A stretch of DNA of 64,000 nt from Lepidurus packardi (lineage: Eukaryota; Arthropoda; Branchiopoda; Notostraca; Triopsidae). Shown one piece after another: positions 47,822-58,570 of the stretch. The translations under genes and the position numbers were made by a program. Position 1 is the first letter of the stretch. Each line of letters opens with the position of its first letter. The stretch lies in NCBI GenBank assembly GCA_023053545.1, contig JAKZAN010000005.1, forward strand, positions 7,936,001 through 8,000,000, read 5' to 3'. The notes below the pieces were generated by a model. It was not told the origin of the DNA. It worked only from the letters and a program-made list of their open reading frames with translations, and made no database searches.

Positions 47822-50317
47822 GGCTCACACAACTGCACGGACAGACAAAGATAATATTTTAATATTGCTGACAAATCTCAGCTTAATTACGAAGGCTATC
47901 CCAGGGACAAAACAACTGGAAACTGGAAGCTCTTTGGGGTGCTATATTATCTCGGTTCAAAAGTGGAAGCAGTTCTGAGAATTCGAGAGGTCAGAGCACA
48001 CGATTAAGGGGCACACGAGGGTGCAAAACAGGTTAAAGGTCGCTTGGGTCATTCTCAAAGAAAGGGTAAATAAGGTACTGAACCCTTGAGCTGCTTTACT
48101 AACTTTCCCATGGTCTTGAACATGATATTGCTAAAAATGCTTTTTTTTTATTTAGACAAAAAGTACAAACTCTTTTGAAGAAAAATCTCAATTGTCGTGG
48201 AACTTGGCACAGGGTACTTTAGTCTCTCTCAACCCAACCGGAAGAGAAAAAAGAGAGAAAGGGAGCTAATAATTAATGAAGCAACCGTGAAGAAAATAGC
48301 GAAGCTTGGGGAACAACAAATAACAAGGGAACCGGCCTACGCAATCTAGGGTTTATTTATACGGCTCTGGAAGTCAACAGTCAACAAGAAAGATTGTGAA
48401 ATACTTCAGGATTTAAGGAAGTAGAAGAACGGTTTATTCTCGGAATTCTTAGCTTTGTCCTCGTGCTTTCCGTGAAAAGACACACATTTAAAGTTTAGTG
48501 CCTAGTTACGACCACGGGTTTACGGAAAGAGTACCGGGAAATCAAACGCTTAGGCCTAAAGGACCATAAAAACTTATGGCTGGCCTATGGAGTCCTCTAG
48601 CTTAGCCCTTCGCTCGGTTTCGAATTGTTTGCAAAGTGTTGAACTGGTGGGGGAATAATTTGTATTCCCAGAACTTGGAAGTTTCGATCAGGGGTAGTCT
48701 TCTGCGCTAGTTAATAGGCCTATAAAGTAACGAGAATAGAACAGGGCGTACAGAAATGTAAGGAGAACAATACAGCACTTTGTTGTACAAGTTTTGCCTA
48801 CGCAGCAGGTTCCAGAAAGGCGAAGTTTCACGTGATAGAATACAGCCCTGTCAAAGCTACGGCTAAAGTTTGAAGACAATATTATAGGCCAGCAAGAGAA
48901 AAGCAAAAAGAACTAGAAGCCGTACTTTGTCAAGTAACTGGTGCAGAAAATAGCTTGTGGCCTTGCATAATTCAGCAAATTACTACCGAAGACGATGGAG
49001 ACTTCTTATAGTTATAACAAACAAACCATCAGCACCAGGCAGAAAGAGAAAGGAATAAGCGTTAAAAATCGACTCAATCAACCAACTAAGTCAACTGTTA
49101 TTGCTATGCGTCACTATGGAATAGCCCTCACCAAAACAGAACCTCATTGTCAACTTGTTTGTAAGTCCTGGTACTACTCTGGTTTGTGTTCAGGCTCGTA
49201 ATTACCCCAAATCTATGTGGCGGATAGAGCTAAGAATTTATCTCGCCTTTGTATAAAAGGCGTCAGTTAGGCGGTGCGAATCTAACTTTGCACTAAAGAT
49301 GAACCCAAAACCAGAATCGGCAACTCACCTGGTGTCACCTACACTAAATCGGAATCTGAAACTTATTCTGGTTACCCCATGGCACTTAAATCATAGAATT
49401 TTCGGTGAGAAGAACGCATTTCACTTCACCGACACGTTATTTACTTCGTTTAATCAACTACTTAACGTTTTGCTTCATATAAGACGTCTCCCGTCAGACT
49501 GTCGCAACCCTTGTCTAGAGCAAGCTGTAGTTCCTACGCAGGAGAAGCATAGCGAGAGGGGACGGGTGAGGGGGTCCATCGAAGGAGGGGCTTAACGCAA
49601 AGCACACCCCTGTGGGGACCAGGTAGTAAAATGAGGAGGGTGAGGCGAGGGAGGTGGAGTAGGTGGCAGAACGCAACGCCATATCCCTGAGGAGGCTTGC
49701 AAAGATAGCTTTAGACCACGCCCCTTAACCTCCCTGGGTCTTTCTGGCATTGACAAGTGGGCCGTAATTGTATACCCACGGGTTCCCCTATCTTCCTTTC
49801 CGTGTAACCTGCGCAGCGTCCATGTGTTTTATGGTTGTTTTCGAAAGAGGCAAGTCGCTTCTAGTAAAAAACGAAAAGAACTGCTCTTCCGAACTGGAGA
49901 AAGAGAAAAAACAAAACAAAAAGGGCGAAACAGGATCTTTGCGTACAAACGGAGCTAAGCCCCTCCTCGTTTAGGGCGGGGTTTCTCTCCAAGTGTGTGG
50001 CGGAAAAAGTACAAAATGCGATGAGAACACCAAGAGCAGCATGTAAGAGTCCTGAACAAGAAGGACCAAGAGAAAAACACTCGCCTCGATTTGCATGGCA
50101 TTTCTTTTGTTCTTGCACCCAACAAGAAGAAAAATGCCACATAATAAAAGTGGACCATGACGTGAATGTATTCGTTAACAGTAAGCAAAAACACAAGCGA
50201 ATTGCCCGCACTTCCAGGCGCTTTCTGATTACAAGAAAAAAAAAAGCAAAATATTGGCATTTACAGGAACATAAACCTCCACAAACACTGAAATTTTTAG
50301 CTTAGGTTTCTAGAATG
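47822..50317. other. Intergenic: winged-eye promoter side and small Maf 3' flank
   Basis: About 2.5 kb with no supported gene. It should contain the winged-eye promoter and 5' UTR. 49540-49700 is purine-rich on the plus strand. ORFs on both strands at 49860-50305 overlap each other and have no family resemblance. Confidence 0.5.
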
Positions 50318-51084
50318 TTAACACGTAGTTTCAAGTTCGGGTGACAAAGGAATCTTTTTATGCAGGGCAAACTTCTTCAGCGCGTCAAATTTACGATGCA
50401 AGGATTCGATTTCTTCCCGGAAACGATTATTCTCTTCTTGGAGCTGCTCAGCGTCGGTTTGTTCTTGGGTTTTCTCTTGCTCCAGTTCATCTTTCTGCTC
50501 GATCCGCTTAATCCTACAACTAATGAATAGGACGAAAGACACACAAGCTTGAAATTCGTCAACCGTGTGTTAAACGCAAAAGTAACATCTGAAAAAAAGA
50601 AAATAAACGTAATATTTCAAACCTCGCGGCATATCCTCGATTCTTCAAGGTTCTTCTTCTTTGTTTCATACGAACGATGTCTTCTCTTGTTAAACCCCTC
50701 AGTTTAAGCTGTCGATTCAAATCCCTTACTGATATAGAAACGAGTTCATCATCAGATATGCCATGACACGGTGAAGGCGACAGTGGTTCCTACATTTTAG
50801 AAAACGAAAAAGAGCTTTCCATTAACTGGCACTGCACTAGCACATCATAAAAAGTTTTATTGTTTCCTTCCTTTCAAATTCAGTACAACCTCGCAACAGT
50901 ATTTGCAAGACTAAAATTGTAAAAACAGGATCCAGTGTTTAAGTTTCAATTTCACACACAAATAACACACAGGTCACAAAGCTAGCACATATAAATTTCA
51001 GAAAATCCCCACCCAACCCCAGAATGATTTTACCTCCAACTTGGCATGTAGATTTCTAACTTCACGTTTATCACTTCTCTTCAT
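50318..51084 (-). CDS. maf-S: Small Maf bZIP transcription factor, 139 aa, 3 exons
   Basis: Exons: 51034-51084, 50623-50789, 50318-50519. After a short N-terminus comes the extended homology region [20 protein letters not shown], then [29 protein letters not shown] (the Maf basic region with the diagnostic tyrosine-alanine-alanine) and a leucine-zipper helix to about residue 125. There is no transactivation domain, as expected of small Mafs. Small Mafs dimerise with the Cap'n'collar/Nrf protein to bind antioxidant response elements, or with themselves to repress. The splice between the basic halves (AAR/SCRIKR) restores the conserved AASCRIKR in phase. Confidence 0.95.
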
Positions 51085-52740
51085 GGCTTCACCAATGCCT
51101 AGAGAATGCGAGAATGGCCTTCGAAACTCATTTACAAAGCCATATTTAATGCTGAATCACGGGTCTTTTGTGCCTTTCACCCTGCAGGTATATCAAAACA
51201 GAACAGTGTGAAAAATATTTCCGAGCCACGCCTTACCACGCCCCTTTCCTTCCCGGTTTCCTGCTGCTACGCAACGTGGCGCTAAATACGAATGCTGACG
51301 CCTTTCATGCTATCAAACTATATTAAACACTCTTAGCCCTAATTTCAACTCCAAAATACACATATATATATAAACAAGAAAGGCCAAAGGTAACTTGAGC
51401 AAGAATCTTTCTCACAAATCTAGCATGCATTACAAACAAACCCCTTGGTTCCTTGGCAGTGTAAATGACGCCACGCCGCGTACGGTAGCTCAACGGAGAA
51501 ACAAATATACATTAAAAACAAAACCTTTTCATAGCGTCGTTTCGCCGAACCCCGTCCCCTTCTGATTGGGCAACAAGGTTGGGGACTGCAGTAATTAAGT
51601 AAACCCAGCTGTAATCAGTCAAAAAAGGCCTAATAACTGCAGTCCAGCAGCTCTAGCTGCGAAACTAGGCTCGATACCTTACTCCTGAAGGCAAAGGAAC
51701 GGAAATAAAAGAGAGATATCCACTCACAGATTTGGAGGGGAAGATAACGTCGCTCTGAGGGTAGACGTGTGTTGCAGCTGCGCAAAAAACGGGATGAACC
51801 TGCAATTTAATAAAAAGGCGACAGAATGGCTCGTCCTGGCATCCTAATGAGCGAACCAGTTATAGAGTTTAGAATTTCATTAAGTAAAAAAAGAAAACAA
51901 AATATACGATGGAGGGCTGTCAACTTCCTTGCCTACCTGCGCTGGAGAGATCTGTTTTGCCTTCTGCAACGCAGACGAATATATAACGAGAGAACAAGAC
52001 ACAAAAGCCAACCCCAGCATTCATTCAACTCAACTCGCAGAAAACCCCCACCGAAAGGTACCAAAAATTGCGACTTGCCTGTGTTTCCTTCCTTACGTGA
52101 ACAACAATTCTAATGATCATTAAAGTAGCTAAAAAAACGCACATTTTACGTTCTTCTTCCTAGCAAAAATTGTCTTGAATGGGCTTATCAGCGACAGTTC
52201 CAGATGATATAATAAACAAAGTAAAATGTGCGTTTCTTATTTTTTTATTGGACTAATTGGCGATATGGATGGACAGAACTTGGTCACTTGCCTTGTATTG
52301 TAGACGGACGACAGCGAGGAGCAGTGCGACAAAGCCAGTAAAACAACAAAAAACTGAGCCTTACCTGGAACAGCCTCAAACAAAAGTTCTTAGAAGCAAA
52401 AGTTATGGGAGGGATGGCGGAAGCGAGATTTCCCGCGTGTCCAAGACACAAAATTGTTTAACCAAGCTACATTTTAATTACGTTACTACCAGCTTAAGTT
52501 TAAATAGAAGCTCCAAAGAACTTTAATATTTTCTACAAGGGAGTTCAGAAGAACGCAAAAAACGATAACAAAACGCGAGAAAAGTCACTTCCAAAGCCTT
52601 TCAGTATTACGAAAGTTTTTGGATGCTTCACACTGTCACATCATTAGCTATGAAACAACCGTTTCATCAAGTTCCATTGCCCTACCTTAAGCTAAAAAGG
52701 CGTCCATTTCCGTTATGAAATATCGGAGGTGGACACCCGA
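51085..52740. other. Intergenic: small Maf promoter side and ZNF207 3' flank
   Basis: No gene seen. It contains a TA-dinucleotide run near 51361-51372 and the inverted repeat GGACTGCAGT (51583-51592) / ACTGCAGTCC (51636-51645). Confidence 0.5.
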
Positions 52741-54817
52741 CTACCGGAATCGCGGTGGGAGGAGCATAGGCGGGGCTTGGAGCATTTGGGGCGGTGCGTA
52801 ACCCATATGAGCGTGAGGCATTCCTGCAAGAAAACCCCAAACAAATCCTAATTAATTTCCTACTCTTTAAAAATGTTAGTTTTACACCGTCTCTTTGTAA
52901 GAATGAACATGGAATTGAGTTGTAAACAATGTACCTGTTATGAAGACTGCCAGGAGACGAAATAATTAAAATCGAACCAGTCCACCAACAGCAGAGAAAT
53001 ACCACAAATAACAATAAAAAAGACAACCAGAAACCGAAATCACCAAAACATTAAAAACCATAATTATTTTTGTCAAAAATTATGTGGCAAGCAACAGGAT
53101 GAAAAAGCCAACCCCATTAGAATACAAGAGAAATTAAATAAATAAAAAAAAAGGAAACTACCATTGCTCCCCCAACGACATCATCCCCAATCCAAAAACT
53201 AACCGTGTGGGTTTTCAAGACACACCGAATACCCGAGCATTGCCAAACGTAAAAGAATGAAGTGACTTCCTACCGTTGGCTTATGTAATAACGGGAACCC
53301 CTTTTGCGTAGCAAATTAACTCTTTTACCATTCATACTTGAGGATATGATAATTTCGTCAGACGACATGGAAAGAAAGTGAGAAAAAACAACAGAACTTT
53401 TGAACAATTAGGTTTTACCTGGCAAATGTCCTCGCGCCATCATGGGATGCATCATGGGATGTCCTGCCATACCCATACCCATAGCGGCCGCTGCAGCTGC
53501 TGCTGAAGATTGCATGGGTTGCATGGACTGCATTGACTGCATGGACTGCATCGATTGCATAGACTGCATGTTAAGCATGGATTGCATGCTCATATGGTAT
53601 ATCGCTGCAGCCTGGTTGGCTCCCATGCTGGCCAAACTCATTGGTAAGGAAGAAGGAGTATTTGTGACAATGGGAAGAGCCATGGAAGTGGGAGGAGCAG
53701 GTGCAGATGTGATAACAGGGGTGGAAACGGGGGGTGGTAAGGGTTTCTGATATTGCAGTAATCTTGAACGACGTTCTTCCTATAAAAACATTACAAACCT
53801 AAGCATTTTCAAAACGATTATAGATAGTTTTACCAAAGAAATGTCTTCCTCTGGATGTACAAGTTTACTGTCTGGGCCAACGCTGGCGATTACTGCAGAC
53901 TTTTTGGGAACTGTCGACTCGCCCACTATGCTCGCGTTCTGACTATAAGCCGGAAATGTGGCTTTGGCAGTTGCAGCTGGGGGTACCTACATGGAAACAA
54001 AAGAAGATAAAAAGTTATAAATGGGTACAAGAAGAGTGAATGGGAATTACTTGAGGAGCTGCAAAAAGCGGTTTAGCTGCAGCAACGGCTGCAGCCATTG
54101 TCATAGGAGGCATGGGACCCAACATGTTCAAATAGGGATTCATAGGAGGCAATAATTGCACAGGAGGAAGACCTCCCATCATAGGAGGAACTGCCGACAT
54201 CATGGGGTGAGCAGGATGAGGATTTGGAGTAGTACACATATTCGCAAGACCACCACTGGAACCAGGACTAGCTTCAGCAGACGCATTACTACTGGCCTTT
54301 GGTCGCTTTGAGGAAGGCTCGTCTTCATCACTACTCGCGCCTCCTTCAGCGGTAGGCATTCTACCTCCAGCTGTGAAAAACATCAGGGAAGTTACACGTT
54401 AAATCCACGTTCATGAAGAAAAGACTCTGAAGTGATAAATATGAACAATTACCTTGCTTTAGCTGATCATGTTCAACTAAATCTTGGGGAGGGATGCCTT
54501 CCATGCCATAAATTTCGATTTCTATATTACCCCTGTTGGGTAATGAGTTGGGTACTCTGTCTAGTGTGTCCTTATGAACTTGCATACAATGAATTGCTAA
54601 ACCAGGGCCCGTATACAACTTTTTGTGACAAATGTGACATTTGAAGTGTTTCGCTTTCTGATGCTGGATCAGAATTTTTTCATCATCAAACTCTCTGTTG
54701 CAGTACCTAATAACCCAAATTAGTTTTACGCATCATACAAAGAGAATAATCCCTAATAGGTTAAGTGAAAACTTACCAACACCAAGGTTTAGATTGCTTC
54801 TTCTTCTTTCGTCCCAT
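52741..54817 (-). CDS. ZNF207: ZNF207/BuGZ kinetochore and spindle zinc-finger protein, 403 aa, 6 exons
   Basis: Exons: 54777-54817, 54453-54706, 54051-54370, 53834-53986, 53419-53779, 52741-52823. The N-terminal [20 protein letters not shown] and [20 protein letters not shown] are the two conserved C2H2 fingers, followed by the family's [15 protein letters not shown]. The middle is a Pro/Met/Gly/Ala-rich disordered region. The GLEBS motif ([16 protein letters not shown], split by an intron after ISL) binds Bub3. The family loads Bub3 on kinetochores and forms spindle-matrix condensates on microtubules. Exon 5 encodes a run of Met-Gln-Ser repeats (about 53500-53590) next to a poly-Ala stretch. 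Shares a 440-base divergent promoter region with the coiled-coil gene. Confidence 0.95.
53500..53595 (-). repeat. In-frame Met-Gln-Ser minisatellite in ZNF207
   Basis: A 9- to 12-base unit encoding MQS/MQSM is repeated about eight times (plus-strand GCATGGACT/GCATTGACT units), followed by Ala codons. It keeps the reading frame and probably varies in copy number between strains. Confidence 0.8.
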
Positions 54818-55257
54818 TTTCTTTCACTTGTCCTGAAGTGTAAGAACAAACTTTGATAAGATTCAGCATAGATCCAGGCGTCGTCCGTCGATCCGTTTCA
54901 TTACCTCGGGAGGTATTTTATTTTAGGCAGAAAACCCAGCTGATACGCCACCTAGTGGGTATTATTTTTACTATCCAAGGCCTGCGAATCCCCGAAGTTA
55001 TTTTATTTAAACGCATTCCGCTTCTGTTTAATTTCTTCGCTGGTAAAGATTAGCAAAAAATCAATTAATGGTTCTAGTGTTAAATTTAAACGTATCATAC
55101 TAGTGGCGTAAAATTACTGCGTAGTCGCTTTAGAAGCGGTGACGTCGATTATAGGTCACGGGGTTAACTAGAAGGATCGAAACCTCACAGGGAGGGCGAC
55201 AATAATAAGCCTTAGCGTTCAGTAGTCAATAACCTGGCCTCGACAACGGTGAAGACT
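54818..55257. promoter_or_regulatory. Divergent promoter region, ZNF207 (-) and coiled-coil gene (+)
   Basis: 440 bases separate the two start codons. One CTTTCAC lies close to the ZNF207 start (about 54829). No TATA box stands out in either direction, suggesting a dispersed bidirectional promoter (inference). Confidence 0.55.
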
Positions 55258-58200
55258 ATGAAACCGCCATGTAAGTTCACCTGGTCCTAACGTTCAATTT
55301 CTCTTGTTTTTAATTTAATTTAATTTGGTTAAGGAGTCGACGAGAACGAGAGGAGCGAAATGCCTTGTACGGCACAAATCCGCACAGTTTACCGGGGTTA
55401 GGTCATGCTCATGGAATCGTTCCACAGCCTTTGACTCCCAACTTGCCCAGACCAAAACCGTATTCCCCTCCTCCTCTTCCCCAGCCAGCGCCGATAATTA
55501 TTCCACCTCCGCCGCCTGATCCCAATATTGGTAGGTTACCATTTATTAAACAAACATGTAACTTGGCTATAATCCTTTATTTTCCTTTAGGGCGACGACT
55601 CGATGCATTGGAACACCGCGCCGCAACAGCCGAGCAAAGTCAACGGGCACTTCTCGACGAATTATTAAGGTTGCAGCAAGACTACAAAGTATGGGACTTC
55701 CAAATGGTCTACTTCTTCTGAATAAGTGTGTTCGCAAACCCGTGTCTAATAGGTTACAGTTAAGAAACATGACGTAGAAATTCAGGAAGCTCGCGGACAC
55801 ATTGTTCAGCTTACCGCAAGTTTACGCGGTCAACAAGGGACCATACAAAGTTTGGAGGACCGTATTCGACGACTGGAAAGTTCGACCAAAGAAAGCCAGA
55901 CGCAACTTTCTCAGCTCGTAGGGCACGCCCAGAACGTGGAACGCGCTGTCACTTCCAGTCAAGTGGATAGCAGCAATCGTAAAGACCAGCAAACAGCAAA
56001 GTGTTTCAATTTCATAAAAGCCATGATAAGATTGATTGTTTCAGTTAACGCTTGTTAGGCTCCAAGAGCTTAAAATGGAGATTTCACAAGCGGTGCAAGG
56101 GCGCGAAAGTAATGAACGCATGCTGGGGAGCTTGGCGCGGGAAATTCGCGAACTTCAAGGCCGCTTCGAAGGAATTCAGCACGAAATGCGCGAAGTTTCT
56201 ACTTCACAGCGTTTAGAGGCTCGTTATGCAGATGCGTTTGCAAAGGTATTTATTTGTCGAAATTTAATTTACATATGATTCATGACTGATTTTAACTTAA
56301 CCTAGGGTGCTTCGGCCACGCCTGCCCCCCAATCAGAAGTCGCTAAACGAACCTTGGAGGACAAGTAATTCCAATTCAACAAACTTAGTCCGGATCGAGT
56401 AAACAAGCTGACCTTCATTCAGGGTAGTAATGCTGCAGCAAGAAGTCTTTGAAATGCAAGGCAGAATTAAGAACGAGACCGGTGCTCGAATAGAAGCCGA
56501 ACGTGCAGTAATTCAAAGGTAAAGTAATTGACATAGAACGACGAAATATTACCACATAATAGCGTTTAATAACTTCTAATTATTTGGTTAAATATTAATG
56601 ATGCTGACGGGTAACTAGCAAGAACTAAATTCATATCACGTTCCTCATTTTTGTTGTATGTGGAATCCCTTTGCACATAATAATAATATTAACAAAACCG
56701 TAACATAGGATTGACGAAAAGCGTAACTATTCATCCAACTAATTTAAGGTTAAGCGAAGTTGGTAGTGAATTAATGGAAGGCCGCCGACGACGCGACGAA
56801 GAACTGCGAGCAGCCGAGCAGCGATTACGAGAACTAACGAATATGACTGATAATGAAAAGCAGCGGTTACTTCAACAAATGAATGATCTCACCTCCGATT
56901 TCAACCGAATCATTGATTCGAGGTAAAAACACCAACTGAACAAAGCAAGAGTTTAACCATATTATTTAACTGTATTAAAAGGGAATCGCAAATCCGAGAA
57001 GACTTAACGGACAAGATTAGCACCTTAGAGAAGAAAATTGACACGGATCTCAAACAACTGAAACGGGAGTTCGAGGAAGAAATCGTGCAGGATCTCAACC
57101 ATAGGATCGATCAACAAAAAATGAGAAGCGAAGAAAGCGTAGCAGGTGTTAAACGGCTACAGGAAGTACGGTTCCTATCTTTTTTTAGCATAATAACAAT
57201 AGAAACTCTACGAATCAAATTTTAGCACGATCGGGAGGAATTACAAGATCGCGTACAGCAACTGCAAAAGGCCCTCGATGGTTCGCTGAAACTGCAGAAT
57301 GACCATCGCGTGGTGACGGAGCAGCACGTATCTGACGAAATCAATGCACGTCAAAAAGGAGACGCAGTAAAAATCCAGAGAAGAAATTTAACAGGAAAAC
57401 AGAAACTAATGTTCCTTAACTACCAGGCACTTAAAGTATCCGTGGACGAGCTGGCTGATAGATTGCGATTAGCAATGGCGACTATTCAAGTTGAGCTAGG
57501 ACCCGAAGGCAGTCGCAATAAAGTGGTCCCGGCACCTGCGCCGCTACAGCCACAATTGAAAGTACTATAAAGGGCAAAAATGCTACCGGTCATGGCCAAG
57601 GACCTCTGTTTAGGCTCTAAGCGTTTCTTCGGCTTGGAAAGTCACTCGATTTTTTACTCGTTGATAAGCTGTCATAAAAAACAAGCCGGAGTGAACACTG
57701 CTAGTCTGGCCAGGCGCCGATTGTCTGGGGAATGTTTGGTAGCCAGTCCTCAAACCTTATGAGGACATTTTTTTCCAGAGTCAGATCCATAAAATTGAAT
57801 TTTTCAACAGACCGATCCTGAGCTGAGGTCGAAGTTCGACGAACTGCGCGAGCATTTGACTATAAAGATCGCAGATTTACAGCACGAGATTGACGGCTTG
57901 GGGACCCAAGTTGCCAAAAATAGTAACGATATCCGCGATCTGAAGGTTAAGTTTGCATACAATTGTCGTAAACCATCAATCATTAACTTTTTTCAATCCA
58001 GACAAAGACCGTCACCGCTCCGAAGCCACAAGCAGATCCCACATTGCTACCGCGTATCGAAGCCGTGGAATTCTCGCAAGAACGGCTGCGTCGTCAGATG
58101 ACTGCACTTAACGATTCCAGCTCCATCGTAAGTGTACTTTACTTTTTAAGTTTTTTTCGTCAGTGCTTTCTAAGACTCGTTCACATATCACTCGAAGGCG

Positions 58201-58444
58201 AGTGTTCAGCAGAACGTTGACACCTTGCGTAACGATGTGGGTAAACTGCGCACAGACTTGCAAAGCGCTACCTCAGCCGTCAATGGGCGGATCGACCGCG
58301 AGAAAGCAGCTGTAAGAACCAATAAGGCCTTTTTTGTTAGCAACAATCTTGGTTTAATAACCTATACTTTTTGCCCCCTAGCGAGAGAGTGCCACGAGCA
58401 CTTTGCGTCAAGACGTTGCAGCCTTGCAATCACAAATTGCGTAA
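55258..58444 (+). CDS. Proline-rich/coiled-coil protein of unknown function, 633 aa, 15 exons
   Basis: Exons: 55258-55270, 55402-55530, 55591-55688, 55753-56000, 56059-56245, 56306-56364, 56423-56518, 56749-56922, 56982-57165, 57226-57366, 57427-57561, 57811-57945, 58002-58127, 58198-58311, 58382-58444. After a short proline-rich N-terminus (YSPPPLPQPAPIIIPPPPPD) almost the whole length is heptad-rich coiled coil (for example LEDRIRRLESSTKESQTQLS, EEELRAAEQRLREL-type segments, TDKISTLEKKIDTDLKQLKR), with short breaks such as the KVVPAPAPLQPQ linker. No signal peptide or membrane segment. I do not recognise the family firmly; FAM81-like or another axonemal/cytoskeletal coiled coil is possible. 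The start is the weak point: the tiny first exon was chosen because its phase joins without a stop to the acceptor at 55401. All later joins are in frame. Confidence 0.8.
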
Positions 58445-58570
58445 AGCCGGTGACCTCGACAAACAATATAGGCTTCATGGATTGAGCACATAAGACAACT
58501 ATACGCTTTTGTGTGGCTGCACAAGCCTTCTTTTCCCCAACTCACAGACGTCACAATCAAGTACCAAGGG

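Noticed and set aside
49252-49299. TATAAAAGG followed by an ATG ORF at 49299 (plus strand)
   Set aside because: Attractive promoter-like spacing, but the 98-residue product has no family resemblance and no clear splice continuation; kept as unproven.
49860-50305. Overlapping ORFs on both strands before small Maf
   Set aside because: Low-complexity Lys/Phe-rich readings in every frame; no support.
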